Shown: positions 29,365 to 38,837, counted from the stretch's first letter. The stretch is 64,000 nucleotides of DNA from Cryptosporangium phraense (GCF_006912135.1 NZ_VIRS01000034.1:1-64000), one strand, 5' to 3'. A program made the numbers and translations. Notes: a model not told the origin generated them from the sequence alone.

Positions 29365-30146
29365 CGGATCGGCCCGGGCGCGTGCGTCAGGTCCGGCGTC
29401 GGCGGGTTGCCGTGGACGTGGTGCCGGTCGGTGTCGACGTAGCCGGGGGCCCACGGGGCGCCGTCGTGGACGATGTGGCCGTGGTCGAGCACCACCGTGC
29501 GGGTGAGCAGTTCGGCGAGCGGGCCGACCTCGTGCAGGACGATCAGCAGCGTCGTGCCCCGCGCCACCAGTCGGGCCACCGTGTCGGCGAACGCGCGCTG
29601 GTTGGCCGCGTCGACGCCGGCGTTCGGCTCGTCCAGGACGAGCAGGTCGGGCTCACCGGCCAGCGCGCGGGCGATCAGCACCCGCTGCTGCTGGCCGCCG
29701 GAGAGCGTCGAGACCCGCTCGCGGGCCCGGTCGGCCAGACCGACCGTCTCCAGGGCGTCGGTCACCGCGGCCTTGTCGGCCGCCGACGGCCGGCGGAGGA
29801 AGCCCCGCCGGGCCAGGCGCCCGCTGGTGACCACTTCGCGGACGGTTGCCGGCACGCCGGTCGCGGCCCCCGACCGTTGCGGTACGTATCCGACGCGACG
29901 CCAGTCGGCGAACCGGGCCAGCGGCGTGCCGAACAGCGTCACCTCACCGGCCGAAACCGGGACCAGGCCGAGCAGCGTGCGCACGAGCGTCGACTTGCCG
30001 GAGCCGTTCGAGCCGAGCAGGGCCACGACCTCGCCGGGGTTCACCGACAGTGACACGTCCCGCAGCACGGGGCGCTCCCCGAGCACGACGGTCACCGCGT
30101 CGACGCCCGCGACCGGCGCGGTCGTCACGACGTCCTGGGTCTTCAC
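29361..30146 (-). CDS. znuC: Zinc ABC transporter ATP-binding protein
   Basis: Encodes 261 residues. Walker A GSNGSGKST, Q-loop YVPQRSGA, signature LSGGQQQRVLIARAL, Walker B LLVLDEPNAGVD and H-loop IVLHE are present. The C-terminus is His-rich (DTDRHHVHGN), which could bind zinc. The GTG at 30146 overlaps the znuA stop (GTGA). Confidence 0.94.
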   Translation of the reverse strand: MKTQDVVTTAPVAGVDAVTVVLGERPVLRDVSLSVNPGEVVALLGSNGSGKSTLVRTLLGLVPVSAGEVTLFGTPLARFADWRRVGYVPQRSGAATGVPATVREVVTSGRLARRGFLRRPSAADKAAVTDALETVGLADRARERVSTLSGGQQQRVLIARALAGEPDLLVLDEPNAGVDAANQRAFADTVARLVARGTTLLIVLHEVGPLAELLTRTVVLDHGHIVHDGAPWAPGYVDTDRHHVHGNPPTPDLTHAPGPIR

Positions 30147-31060
30147 CGACACGACAACGCGCCTCGCAACGTCGTCAGGTTCGAGCGCATCACCGAGAAG
30201 TAGTCGTCCTTGCTGTCCTTGGCGATGCCCTCGATCGGGTCGAGGACCTCGGCTTTCGCACCTACCTCGCGCGCCAGCGCCTCGGCGATCTTCGGACTGA
30301 CCAACGTCTCGAAGAAGATCACTGTGACCCCGTTCTTTTTCGCGTACGCCGCGGTCTCGGCCAGGCGGGCTGCGGACGGTTCCTCTTCCGGGGTGAGCCC
30401 GGTGATCGGCACCTGGGTGAGACCGTACCTCGCAGAGAGGTAACCGAACGCGTTGTGGCTCACGACTATCGTTTTCTGTTGGCAGTTCGCCAGGCCGGAT
30501 TTGTACTCGCCGTCGAGCGTCGCCAGCTTGGAGTCCAAAGCCTTGGCGTTGGCCGTGTATTCCGCTGCGTTCGCGGGGTCGCGCCGGCCGAATTCTTTCG
30601 CCACCGCGTCGGCGATGCCGGCCAGCCGGGTCGGGTCGAGCCAGACGTGCGGGTCCTTGCCCTTCTCGTCGTGGTGCAGCTCGCCCTCTTCGAGCGGGAC
30701 GTAGCCGTCCTTCAGGGGGGCGACGGTGGCTACGTCCAGGGACTTGTTCTTCGCGCCCTCGTCGACGGCGTCGTCCACCGCGGGCTGGAAGTTCCGGAGG
30801 TAGACGACCGCGTCGGCGTCGGTGACCTCGGCGACCTGCTTCGGGCTCAGCTCGAGGTCGTGCGGTTCGACGCCGGGCTGGACGAGGTTCGTTACCGAGA
30901 CGTGGTCGCCGCCCACCTGCTCGGAGACGAACTGCAGGGGGTAGAAGGCCGCGACGACGTCGAGTTTGCCGTCGGGCTGGGCGTCGGTGAGGGCGGAGCA
31001 TCCGGCGACGGCGGTGACGAGGAGCGCGACGACGGTCGTTCGGAGGGGGCGGTGGAACAT
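30143..31060 (-). CDS. znuA: Zinc-binding lipoprotein ZnuA
   Basis: Encodes 305 residues. The signal peptide ends in a lipobox (TAVAGC, Cys21). The metal-binding His loop is LHHDEKGKDPHVWLDP; a second His (VVSHNAFGYL) and an Asp/Glu-rich C-terminal lobe follow, as in cluster A-I metal-binding proteins. The ATG at 31060 was chosen over the ATG at 31075 because it places the start one helix turn after the -10 GAGAAT and gives a standard signal peptide. Zur boxes cover this promoter. Confidence 0.93.
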   Translation of the reverse strand: MFHRPLRTTVVALLVTAVAGCSALTDAQPDGKLDVVAAFYPLQFVSEQVGGDHVSVTNLVQPGVEPHDLELSPKQVAEVTDADAVVYLRNFQPAVDDAVDEGAKNKSLDVATVAPLKDGYVPLEEGELHHDEKGKDPHVWLDPTRLAGIADAVAKEFGRRDPANAAEYTANAKALDSKLATLDGEYKSGLANCQQKTIVVSHNAFGYLSARYGLTQVPITGLTPEEEPSAARLAETAAYAKKNGVTVIFFETLVSPKIAEALAREVGAKAEVLDPIEGIAKDSKDDYFSVMRSNLTTLRGALSCR

Positions 31061-31096
31061 GACAACGATTCTCATTAGCGGTGAGATTGATTGTCA
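31060..31096 (-). promoter_or_regulatory. Two Zur boxes over a leaderless znuA promoter
   Basis: Two 15-bp boxes of form TGAnnnT-G-ATTnTCA lie at 31060-31074 and 31082-31096, starts 22 bp apart, about two helix turns. On the minus strand TTGACA (31097-31092), an 18-bp spacer and GAGAAT (31073-31068) form a good promoter whose start would fall at or next to the ATG at 31060. Binding would block both promoter elements. Confidence 0.82.
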
Positions 31097-31589
31097 ACTT
31101 CGCATAAGCGCAGAGTGACGCTACTCGCAGTGACGGAGGTGTCCGCCGGGGCTGCTCCGGCTGGTTGCCGGCTGTGGCGCGTGCGCTCCCGCTTGACTTG
31201 AGGGCTCGGTGGCGCGCTGAGTGAGCGGTACTGCTAGCTGGGCGACGGAGTCTTCGTGCCTCTCTCGCGCGGGTAGGGCGCTGCGGACGGGTCGACAGAT
31301 CCCGCCGTCGCCGCGGTGCGGTGGGGCGGAGTCCGGCATCGCGGTCCCGGCGACGCCACGGATCGCGGCCGGGCGATCGAGGCGCTGACCTCTGCGGCGG
31401 CGGCCAGGCCGAACGCTCCCGCGCCGCTGCGTGCCGCGCCCGCCCCGCCCGCCCCACCGGGGCCGGGACCCAGTGATCCGCACGTCGTGGCCACCGGCCG
31501 GCCGCCCCGGGCGCGATCTGCGCTCGGGCGGCGTGACAACGCTGACGCGCAGCCGGGCCCCTGCCGGGACGACGACATCCTCGCGGACA

Positions 31590-31629
31590 CCGGCTAGCGG
31601 GCCTTTGCCGTCAAAAGCCCGCTATCCGG
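31590..31629. terminator. Terminator-like hairpin
   Basis: Arms 31590-31602 and 31617-31629 pair over 13 bp with one mismatch around a 14-base loop ending AAAA. No gene obviously ends here. Confidence 0.4.
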
Positions 31630-32126
31630 CCTACTTTGACGTTGACAAGCTCGCAATCTGAAGGACGGGGTCAGGCGCGCGCCGGCCCGGGACCTCGGTG
31701 GGCATCCGGCGATCCCGATCGCGCGGCGGGGGTCGCGGTCGGATGAGCGGAGTCCGTGGTCGGGCGCCCGAAGCGTGGCCTCCGTGGCCTTGCGCCGCCG
31801 CGGACGCAAACATCCCGGCTCCGCCGACCCGCGCGCTCGCTCCTGCGGCGGGAGATACGCCCAGCACCGCCGGCCCGGGCGCCGAGTTCTCGCGGCCAGA
31901 GGCGCACCCCAGCTACGCCGATCCGTGCGCGGTGCTTCCCCGTTGCCCCTCGCCGTGGAGGGGCGCCGCGCAGGCCTCCCGAACGCCGGGCGATGTGGGG
32001 CCGGGCGGCTACCCCGGCACGTTGGGCGATCCGGTTGCCCGAGAGCCGCACTGAGCAACCCGGCCGCGGGAGGACCACGCTCGGCGACCTGGCCGTACTC
32101 GGCGACCCGCCGTACTCGGCGACCCG

Positions 32127-32324
32127 GCGGTGCTGGGCGGCTCGGCGGTGCTGGGCGGCTCGGCGGTGCTGGGCGGCTCGGCGGTGCTGGGCGGCTCGGC
32201 GGTGCTGGGCGGCTCGGCGGTGCTGGGCGACGCTGCTGCGCTGGGCGGCGCTGCTGCGCTGGGCGGCGCTGCTGCGCTGGGCGGCGCTGCCGTACTCGGC
32301 GACCCTGCCGCACTCGGCGACTCG
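32127..32324. repeat. 18-bp tandem repeat, 11 units
   Basis: Six units of GCGGTGCTGGGCGGCTCG type (the sixth ends GACGCT), three of GCTGCGCTGGGCGGCGCT and two of GCCGTACTCGGCGACCCT type, all exactly 18 bp. Because 18 is a multiple of three, every frame stays open; one plus-strand frame reads AVLGGS/AALGGA/AVLGDP hexapeptides continuous with the downstream ABM gene. Confidence 0.92.
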
Positions 32325-32519
32325 GCCGCGCGAGGGCCTCGTGCGGCAACTGGCCCCCGTGCGGCGGCCCGGGCGCGTTCGGCGGCCCGGCCGGCTAACG
32401 CCACCCCGCGCCACCCCGCGCCACCCCCCGCCGCCCCCGCGCGACCCCGCCCACCACCGCCCCCGCCGCGACCCCCCGATTCACCCCGCCCCTCGGCCGG
32501 CCCCGTCCACGTCCCCGAC

Positions 32520-32798
32520 CTACCAGACCTTCGACACCGCGAAGGCCAGCAGAAGCACCACGACCACCACCCGCCCAGCCCTGGCCCCAGGGCTCGCAGA
32601 GCCCCACACGATCCACGCCAACCACCCCACCAACGCGGCAATCACCAGAACCAGAGCCGCCCCCACCACCCCCGGCAAGAACGCCCCAGCCCCGAAAACC
32701 ACCACAACCGCCAACACCAACGCAAACCTCGGCGCCCGGAGCAAACGGGCCAGCAAGGCGGCCGACCTAGGTCCAACCGGACGCTGCGCTTCGGACAC
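32520..32798 (-). CDS. Small membrane protein (DUF6703-like)
   Basis: Encodes 92 residues, starting VSEAQRPVGPRS. Three hydrophobic segments are seen (FALVLAVVVVFGAGAF, GAALVLVIAALVGWLAWIV, VVVVLLLAFAV). AGGAGG sits 7 bp before the GTG at 32798. The function is unknown. It is divergent from the ABM-domain gene, an arrangement seen near glyS in other actinobacteria as far as I recall. Confidence 0.75.
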   Translation of the reverse strand: MSEAQRPVGPRSAALLARLLRAPRFALVLAVVVVFGAGAFLPGVVGAALVLVIAALVGWLAWIVWGSASPGARAGRVVVVVLLLAFAVSKVW

Positions 32799-32849
32799 GG
32801 AGAAGCCTCCTGGGTAGCGTGGGGAACCCATCGTTCCAGAGGAGGCGCC

Positions 32850-33212
32850 GTGCTCGTCATCAGTCGGTTCGACGTGGCGGAGGGTGACGGAGACGGCTTC
32901 CTCGAACGGGCCAGGGCGGCGCTCGGAGCGTTCGCGGTCCGGCCGGGCTTCATCCGGGGCCGGGTCGGCCGCTCGGCCGACGCCCCGACCGCCTGGGCGC
33001 TCACCACCGAGTGGGACTCGGTCGGCAGCTTCCGCCGCGCACTCTCGGACTTCGACGTCAAGGTGCACGCGAGCACGCTGCTGGCCGAGTCCAGCGACGA
33101 GCCGAGCGCGTTCGAGGTGCTGGGCGCCTGGGACGGCGCGGTCGAGACGCAGGGCCGCACGGACCGTGCCCCGGATGCGGACACGACCCGCGTCGGTGAC
33201 ACTCCGCGATAG
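32850..33212 (+). CDS. ABM-domain protein (antibiotic biosynthesis monooxygenase-like)
   Basis: Encodes 120 residues of dimeric alpha/beta-barrel type: LVISRFDVAEGDGDGFLERA, RPGFIRGRVGRSAD, WALTTEWDSVGSFRRALSDF. The length and pattern fit the ABM superfamily; the substrate is unknown. AGAGGAGG precedes the GTG. Although the frame is open far upstream through the 18-bp repeats, homology begins at this start. Confidence 0.85.
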   Translation: MLVISRFDVAEGDGDGFLERARAALGAFAVRPGFIRGRVGRSADAPTAWALTTEWDSVGSFRRALSDFDVKVHASTLLAESSDEPSAFEVLGAWDGAVETQGRTDRAPDADTTRVGDTPR

Positions 33213-33261
33213 CCCTTCTGGCGCTGGTGAGGCAGGCTGAGAGCGTGCGGAGTAACCGGTC

Positions 33262-33870
33262 ATGACCTGGGTGCCACCCTCTAGTGGCGGCTACAGCCAG
33301 CAGCCGTACGTACCGCCCGCGTATCAGCCACCGCCGCCGGTGCGCAGCGAGCGTGAGCAGAAGCGGGAGCGTGCGTTGCGGGCGCTCCCGCCGCCGCCGA
33401 CCCCTCCGCCGGGGATGGGCGCGCGTCCGGCGTTCGCGCCGCCGGTTCCGCGGCCGACGCGGACGGTGCTGATCGTGTCGCTGGGGCTCGGCGCGACGCT
33501 GCTGATCTGCTGCGGCGGCAGCGTGTTCGGGGTCGGCGGCCTCTTCTACTACGGCTACAACACGCTCCAGAAGGACGCCGTGGCGACGGTCGACGGCTAC
33601 CTCGGCGACCTGCGCGACGGGCGCTACCAGCAGGCGTACGCCCGGCTCTGCCTGTCCGAGCGGCAGCAACGCTCGCTCGACGACTTCACCCGGGACGAGC
33701 GGGCCACCGGGCAGGTCACCACCTACACGGTCGGTGACGACATCGAGGTCGACCAGAACAGCAACTGGGTCATCACCGCTCAGGTCGCCCGGGAGGGCAG
33801 CTCAGCCGGCCCGGAGAGGTTCCCGGTCAACTTCGACGACGCCAACGCGGCCCGCATCTGCCCGACCTGA
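33262..33870 (+). CDS. Membrane-anchored protein with DUF4878-like domain
   Basis: Encodes 202 residues. The first ~65 are Pro/Gln/Tyr rich and cytoplasmic; a transmembrane segment follows (TVLIVSLGLGATLLICCGGSV, about 68-90). The extracytoplasmic domain begins TVDGYLGDLRDGRYQQAYARLC, resembling the cystatin-like DUF4878/NTF2 fold of actinobacterial surface proteins. GGAG is 9 bp before the ATG. The function is unknown. Confidence 0.78.
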   Translation: MTWVPPSSGGYSQQPYVPPAYQPPPPVRSEREQKRERALRALPPPPTPPPGMGARPAFAPPVPRPTRTVLIVSLGLGATLLICCGGSVFGVGGLFYYGYNTLQKDAVATVDGYLGDLRDGRYQQAYARLCLSERQQRSLDDFTRDERATGQVTTYTVGDDIEVDQNSNWVITAQVAREGSSAGPERFPVNFDDANAARICPT

Positions 33871-33960
33871 CGGGTTACGGGGTGGCGGGCGTCCGGACGC
33901 GCCGGGGTAGCCTAGCTCGGCATAACCCGCCGAACCGCCAGTCCGGATGGAGAGATCCCG

Positions 33961-35343
33961 GTGCCCGCCGACCGCATGGACGTCATCGTCAACCTGAGCA
34001 AGCGACGGGGCTTCGTGTTCCCGTCGAGCGAGATCTACGGAGGGCTCCGCGCCTCGTGGGACTACGGTCCGCTCGGCGTCGAACTGAAGACCAACGTCAA
34101 GCGCCAGTGGTGGAAGACGATGGTCACCGGCCGTGACGACATCGTCGGCCTGGATAGCAGCGTGATCCTCGCGCCCGAGGTCTGGAAGGCCTCCGGCCAC
34201 GTCGAGACGTTCACCGACCCGCTGACCGAGTGTCAGAGCTGCCACAAGCGCTTCCGGGCCGACCACCTCGAAGAGGGCTACGAGGCCAAGCACGGCAAGC
34301 CGCCGATGAACGGCCTGGCCGATGTCAACTGCCCGAACTGCGGGACCAAGGGCGCGTTCACCGCGCCGCGTCAGTTCTCCGGCCTGCTGAAGACGTACCT
34401 GGGCCCGGTCGAGGACGAGACCGGCCTGGCCTACCTGCGTCCGGAGACCGCGCAGGGCATCTTCATCAACTTCCTGAACGTCCAGCAGACGTCCCGGAAG
34501 AAGCCGCCGTTCGGTATCGCCCAGCAGGGCAAGAGCTTCCGGAACGAGATCACGCCGGGGAACTTCATCTTCCGCACGCGTGAGTTCGAGCAGATGGAGA
34601 TGGAGTTCTTCGTCGAGCCCGGCACCGACGAAGAGTGGCACCAGTACTGGATCGACGCCCGCATGCAGTGGTACCTCGACCTGGGGATCTCCAAGGAGCG
34701 GCTGCGCTTCTTCGAGCACCCCAAGGAGAAGCTCGCCCACTACGCCAAGCGGACCGTCGACATCGAGTACAAGTTCGACTTCGCCGGCACCGAGTGGGGC
34801 GAGCTCGAGGGCATCGCGAACCGCACCGACTTCGACCTCGGCGCGCATGCGAAGGCCTCCGGCGCCGACCTCTCCTACTTCGACCAGGAGAAGGGCGAGC
34901 GCTGGACGCCGTACGTCATCGAGCCGGCCGCCGGTGTCGACCGCGCGCTGCTGACGTTCATGCTCGACGCGTACACCGAAGACGAGGCGCCGAACGCCAA
35001 GGGCGTGATGGAGAAGCGCACCGTCCTGCGGTTCGACCCGCGCCTCGCGCCGGTGAAGGCCGCGGTGCTTCCGCTGTCGCGGAACACCGACCTGTCCCCG
35101 AAGGCCCGTGACCTGGCCGCCCTGCTCCGCCTCAACTGGAACGTCGATTTCGACGACGCCGGGGCGATCGGACGTCGGTACCGGCGTCAGGACGAGATCG
35201 GAACGCCGTACTGCATCACGGTCGACTTCGAGACGCTCGACGACCAGGCCGTCACGATCCGGGAGCGGGACTCGCGCTCGCAGGAGCGCGTCGGTCTCGA
35301 CCAGGTCGAGAGCTACCTGGGTCAGCGCCTGCTCGGCTGCTGA
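33961..35343 (+). CDS. glyS: Glycyl-tRNA synthetase (alpha2 dimeric type)
   Basis: Encodes 460 residues, the bacterial single-chain alpha2 type. Class II motifs are visible: [33 protein letters not shown] (motif 2 region) and the anticodon-binding C-terminus; zinc-binding Cys pairs occur in CQSC and CPNC. It charges tRNA-Gly. The GTG start at 33961 follows GGAGAGATCCC. Its last 22 bp overlap the convergent lipoprotein gene. Confidence 0.96.
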   Translation: MPADRMDVIVNLSKRRGFVFPSSEIYGGLRASWDYGPLGVELKTNVKRQWWKTMVTGRDDIVGLDSSVILAPEVWKASGHVETFTDPLTECQSCHKRFRADHLEEGYEAKHGKPPMNGLADVNCPNCGTKGAFTAPRQFSGLLKTYLGPVEDETGLAYLRPETAQGIFINFLNVQQTSRKKPPFGIAQQGKSFRNEITPGNFIFRTREFEQMEMEFFVEPGTDEEWHQYWIDARMQWYLDLGISKERLRFFEHPKEKLAHYAKRTVDIEYKFDFAGTEWGELEGIANRTDFDLGAHAKASGADLSYFDQEKGERWTPYVIEPAAGVDRALLTFMLDAYTEDEAPNAKGVMEKRTVLRFDPRLAPVKAAVLPLSRNTDLSPKARDLAALLRLNWNVDFDDAGAIGRRYRRQDEIGTPYCITVDFETLDDQAVTIRERDSRSQERVGLDQVESYLGQRLLGC

Positions 35344-36371
35344 CGCACGCGGCGCACGCGGCGCACGACGAGTGCTGCCGTCGCGGCGAGAGCCGCGGCG
35401 GCAGCCAGTAGCGGCCACCGGAAACGCAGTTGCCACGGGCCGCGGTCGGGGCTCGCGGTCTCGGTGAACCGCAGCCCGGCGACCAGCGCACCGGCCGCGT
35501 CCTCGACCCCGGTGGATTGCGGCATGGTCATCACGACCGTCCGGGTTCCCCCGCTCACCGTGCTCACGGTGCCGCCGTAGTCGAACACCAGGATCGTGCG
35601 CGGGTCGCGCCAGCCGACGAACTGACCGGCGTCGGTGAGCGTCACGGGCTCCGTGCTGTCGTCGACCGGGGCCAGCGTGACCGTGAGCTCGCCGTTCTCC
35701 TGGTACGCGAGCGTCCGGCCGTCGGGCGACCAGGCGTCGTCGCCGGCCAGGCGGCGGCCGAGCGGGCCGGGCGTGCGTCCGCCGGTCGCCGGGTCGAGGA
35801 TCACCGACTCGCCGTCGTTGCCGATCGCGACCTTCGTGCCGTCGGGCGAGAACGCGGCCGTCATCGCCTTGGTGTGCAGGTCGCGGGTCGCGCCGCTGCG
35901 CAGGTCGAGCAGGTGGAGGTGCTCGACCTGCGGATTGCCGGGGTCGGACGAGGCGCCGTAGAGCACCCGGGTGCCGTCCGGCGAGATCGCGACCGGGATC
36001 GTGTGCCCGGGTTCGCTCGGAGCGCGATACCGACGCTCGGTCCGGTCGGCGAGATTCAGCCGGGTGAGCGTGCCGTGGGCACCCGGCAGGACGACGTACC
36101 GCCCCCGCGGGTCGATCAGCGTGCCGATCGGCACCGTGCGGTAGCTGTTGCCCGGGCCGACCAGAACCTCCTGGGTGCCGAAGATGTCGCCGGCGACCGG
36201 CCGATCGGGGTAGGAGACGATCAGCGCGCCGCGTCCGGGGGAGTCCATCGTCGCCGCGACCGTCGTGAGCGCCGGGCCGGCCAGGGTGCGGGGGAGGACG
36301 GTCGGATCGTCCGCCGAGCCGCCGCAGCCGGAGACGAACGCGAGCGCCAACAGGGCGAATGCTCTGCGCAT
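35322..36371 (-). CDS. Lipoprotein with beta-propeller (PD40/WD40-like) repeats
   Basis: Encodes 349 residues. The signal peptide ends with FVSGC lipobox. Repeats such as [26 protein letters not shown] and [13 protein letters not shown] are TolB-like propeller blades. A C-terminal hydrophobic segment ([16 protein letters not shown]) followed by Arg residues forms a second membrane anchor, unusual for a lipoprotein. GAGAGG precedes the ATG. The function is unknown; it is divergent from the XdhC gene. Confidence 0.85.
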   Translation of the reverse strand: MRRAFALLALAFVSGCGGSADDPTVLPRTLAGPALTTVAATMDSPGRGALIVSYPDRPVAGDIFGTQEVLVGPGNSYRTVPIGTLIDPRGRYVVLPGAHGTLTRLNLADRTERRYRAPSEPGHTIPVAISPDGTRVLYGASSDPGNPQVEHLHLLDLRSGATRDLHTKAMTAAFSPDGTKVAIGNDGESVILDPATGGRTPGPLGRRLAGDDAWSPDGRTLAYQENGELTVTLAPVDDSTEPVTLTDAGQFVGWRDPRTILVFDYGGTVSTVSGGTRTVVMTMPQSTGVEDAAGALVAGLRFTETASPDRGPWQLRFRWPLLAAAAALAATAALVVRRVRRVRQQPSRR

Positions 36372-36426
36372 CGAGGTCCTCTCCGTAGCGCTGCAGCTCG
36401 GACCGTACACGGGGAAAGATGGGCCC

Positions 36427-37350
36427 ATGCGCGAGATCGGGCGGACGGTAGCGGAATGGCTGGGCGCGGGACACCGCGTCGCGGTGGCGCGGGTGGTCGA
36501 CGTGCACGGGTTCGGCGCGGTGCCCGGTGGTGAGGTGCTCGCGTTCCGCGACGACGGCTCGCGCGAGGGTTCGCTGCTCCGCGGGGTCGCCGACGCGGTG
36601 ATCGCGTCCGCGGTCCCGGATGCGCTGTCCGGCTCGGCCGCCGTCGTGGAGGCGCCGGTGGGGGAGTCGGACGCCGTCGCGGCGGGCCTCGCGTGCGCCG
36701 GCTCGGCCCGGATCCTGGTCCACGCCGCCTCCGACCCGTCGGTCTGGGAGACGCTCGCGTCCGGCCGACCGGCCGCGTTGGCGACGTCGCTGACGTCGGG
36801 CGAGCCGGTGGCCGTCTCCGGACCGGTCGCCGACACGGCGTCGCGGTTGCTCGCCGCCGGGGTCTCCGGTCGCGAACTGGTCGACGACGTCCTGGTGGAC
36901 GTCTGGGCGCCGGTGCCCACCGTGGTGACGATCGGGGGCGGGGTGCTGGCCGCCGCGCTGGCGGCGCAGGCCACGCTGCTGGGCTGGAGTGCCAAGGACG
37001 TGTCGTCGGTGCCGGACGGCGTGGCCGCGGTGGCGGAGTTCGGGCCGGCCGACGTGCTCGTGCTGCTGGACCACGATCCGGCCATGGACGATGTGCTGCG
37101 GGTGGGGCTCGCCGGCCCCGGGTTCATCGGGGCGCTCGGGTCGCGGCGGACCCAGGCGGCGCGGCGGGAGCGGCTGCTGGCGTCCGGGGTGTCGGCGGAG
37201 GACGTGACCCGGATCCACGGGCCGGTGGGGCTCGACATCGGGGCGCGGTCGCCGGCCGAGACCGCGGTGAGCGTCGTCGCCGAGGTGCTGGCCACCCGGA
37301 CCGGCCGGGCGGGCGCCGCCCTCCGCTCCTCGGACGTCGCGATTCACTGA
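36427..37350 (+). CDS. XdhC/CoxI-family protein
   Basis: Encodes 307 residues. The N-terminal XdhC/CoxI domain (VAVARVVDVHGFGAVPGGEV) and the C-terminal Rossmann domain (GGGVLAAALAAQATLLGW, GFIGALGSRRTQAARRERL) are complete. Homologues insert or protect molybdenum cofactor for xanthine or CO dehydrogenases. No xanthine dehydrogenase subunits are encoded nearby, so its client is elsewhere. It starts at ATG 36427, divergent from the lipoprotein gene with a 55-bp gap. Confidence 0.9.
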   Translation: MREIGRTVAEWLGAGHRVAVARVVDVHGFGAVPGGEVLAFRDDGSREGSLLRGVADAVIASAVPDALSGSAAVVEAPVGESDAVAAGLACAGSARILVHAASDPSVWETLASGRPAALATSLTSGEPVAVSGPVADTASRLLAAGVSGRELVDDVLVDVWAPVPTVVTIGGGVLAAALAAQATLLGWSAKDVSSVPDGVAAVAEFGPADVLVLLDHDPAMDDVLRVGLAGPGFIGALGSRRTQAARRERLLASGVSAEDVTRIHGPVGLDIGARSPAETAVSVVAEVLATRTGRAGAALRSSDVAIH

Positions 37351-37354
37351 GGCT

Positions 37355-37360
37355 TACGCT
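37355..37360 (+). promoter_or_regulatory. Leaderless -10 box of dusB
   Basis: TACGCT lies 7 bp before the GTG at 37368. A GGAGG is present but only 2 bp from the start codon, too close to act as a normal ribosome site. Confidence 0.45.
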
Positions 37361-37367
37361 GGAGGAC

Positions 37368-38510
37368 GTGACTTCTGCCCTGACCACTGCTCGGCCGCTC
37401 ACCGTCGGACCGCACACGGTCGATCCGCCGGTCGTGCTGGCGCCGATGGCGGGCATCACGAACGTGGCGTTCCGGCGGCTGTGCCGCGAGCACGGGGCCG
37501 GGCTGTTCGTGAGCGAGATGATCACGACGCGGGCGCTGGTCGAGCGCAACCAGAAGACGATGCAGCTGGTCACGTTCGCGCCGGACGAGCAGCCGCGGTC
37601 GATCCAGCTCTACGGCGTCGACCCGGAGATCGTCGGGCGGGCCGTCGAGATGGTCGTGCAGGAGGACCTGGCCGATCACATCGACCTGAACTTCGGGTGC
37701 CCGGTGCCGAAGGTGACCCGGCGCGGTGGCGGGTCGGCGCTGCCGTTCCGGCGGCGGCTGTTCGCCGCGATCGTCCAGCGGGCCGTGCGGGCGACCGCGG
37801 GCACGTCCGTCCCGATCACCGTCAAGATGCGCATCGGGATCGACGACGATCACGTCACGTTCCGCGACGCGGGCCGGGCGGCCGAGGACGCGGGCGTCGC
37901 CGCGGTGGCGCTGCACGGCCGGACGGCGGTGCAGTTCTACGGCGGGCGGGCGAACTGGGAGCCGATCGCCGAGCTCGCGGCCGCGCTGGAGATCCCGGTG
38001 CTGGGGAACGGCGACATCTGGGAGGCCGACGACGCGGTCCGGATGGTGCGCGAGACCGGGTGCGCCGGGGTCGTCGTGGGGCGCGGGTGCCTCGGGCGGC
38101 CGTGGCTCTTCGCCGACCTGGCCGCGGCGTTCGCCGGGCGCCCGGAGCGGGTGCGGCCGTCGCTGGGCGAGGTCGCGGTGACGATGCGGCGGCACGCCGA
38201 GCTGCTGGCGTCGTGGAAGGGCGAGGCCTGGGGGTTGCCGGACTTCCGGAAGCACGTGGCCTGGTATCTGAAGGGGTATCCGGTGGGATCGGCGCTGCGG
38301 CGCGAGCTCGGCATGGTGAGCACGCTGGCCGAGCTGGACGATCTACTGGCGCGCCTGGACGCGGACGCCCCGTACCCGGTCACCGAGATCGGCGAGCCCC
38401 GCGGCCGGACGACCGGCGCCCGCCGAGTGGTGCTGCCCGAGGGTTGGCTCGACGACCCCGACGCGCTCACCACCCCGGAAGATGCCGAACTGGACGTCTC
38501 CGGCGGCTGA
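37368..38510 (+). CDS. dusB: tRNA-dihydrouridine synthase
   Basis: Encodes 380 residues. The FMN-binding TIM barrel shows VLAPMAGITNVAFRRLC, the catalytic-cysteine loop LNFGCPVPKVTRRGGGSAL, HGRTAVQFYGG and GNGDIWEADDA. It reduces specific uridines in tRNA with NADPH. GTG at 37368 was chosen since the barrel begins soon after; the open frame upstream belongs to the overlapping xdhC region. It is convergent with the DUF952 gene. Confidence 0.95.
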   Translation: MTSALTTARPLTVGPHTVDPPVVLAPMAGITNVAFRRLCREHGAGLFVSEMITTRALVERNQKTMQLVTFAPDEQPRSIQLYGVDPEIVGRAVEMVVQEDLADHIDLNFGCPVPKVTRRGGGSALPFRRRLFAAIVQRAVRATAGTSVPITVKMRIGIDDDHVTFRDAGRAAEDAGVAAVALHGRTAVQFYGGRANWEPIAELAAALEIPVLGNGDIWEADDAVRMVRETGCAGVVVGRGCLGRPWLFADLAAAFAGRPERVRPSLGEVAVTMRRHAELLASWKGEAWGLPDFRKHVAWYLKGYPVGSALRRELGMVSTLAELDDLLARLDADAPYPVTEIGEPRGRTTGARRVVLPEGWLDDPDALTTPEDAELDVSGG

Positions 38511-38522
38511 CCCGACGAGCAC

Positions 38523-38825
38523 TCAGCGGACCGGGGTGACCTCGGTGATCGCGTTCATCGGGAGCGGGCCGTAGTAGTGCGGGAACGACTCGCCGTCCGC
38601 GTTCACTTCCCAGCGCAACTGCTCGCCGAGCGTCTCGGCGTCTACCGCCAGTAGCCACAGCCCCGTCTCGCCGCCGAAGAACCGGTCCAGCGTCCCGGGC
38701 AGCTGCGTCGCCGTCGACAGGTGGACGAAGCCGTCCCGGAGGTCGTCGGGCGAACCCTCGTACCGCTCGGTGGCCTGCGCAGCCGCCCACTCGTCGGCGC
38801 GGAGAACTTTGTACACGGTCGTCAC
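38523..38825 (-). CDS. DUF952 protein
   Basis: Encodes 100 residues: VYKVLRADEWAAA at the start and DGFVHLSTATQLPGTLDRFF, the defining DUF952 stretch. The function is unknown. It follows the kinase gene by 12 bp on the same strand but has its own TACGGT box 6 bp before its GTG start. Confidence 0.9.
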   Translation of the reverse strand: MTTVYKVLRADEWAAAQATERYEGSPDDLRDGFVHLSTATQLPGTLDRFFGGETGLWLLAVDAETLGEQLRWEVNADGESFPHYYGPLPMNAITEVTPVR

Positions 38826-38831
38826 CGACCA

Positions 38832-38837
38832 ACCGTA
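38832..38837 (-). promoter_or_regulatory. Leaderless -10 box of the DUF952 gene
   Basis: On the minus strand TACGGT lies 6 bp before the GTG at 38825, in the 12-bp gap after the kinase stop codon. Confidence 0.4.

Larger units (their letters stand above)
31097..32519. other. 1.4-kb region with no convincing gene
   Basis: Open frames on both strands are long only because stop codons are rare at this G+C; none shows family motifs, credible codon periodicity or a good ribosome site. It contains a hairpin at 31590-31629 (13-bp arms, one mismatch) and an 18-bp repeat array at 32127-32324. The plus strand around 31990-32050 reads GDVGPGGYPGTLGDPVA, hinting at a decayed Gly/Pro-rich gene. Confidence 0.5.

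Noticed and set aside
31671-32414. Minus-strand Arg/Gln-rich protein over the 18-bp repeats
   Set aside because: Repeat translation in the gene-free region; no ribosome site or homology recognised.
33802-37347. 1181-residue minus-strand frame
   Set aside because: Runs antisense or out of frame across glyS, the lipoprotein gene and xdhC; no family similarity.
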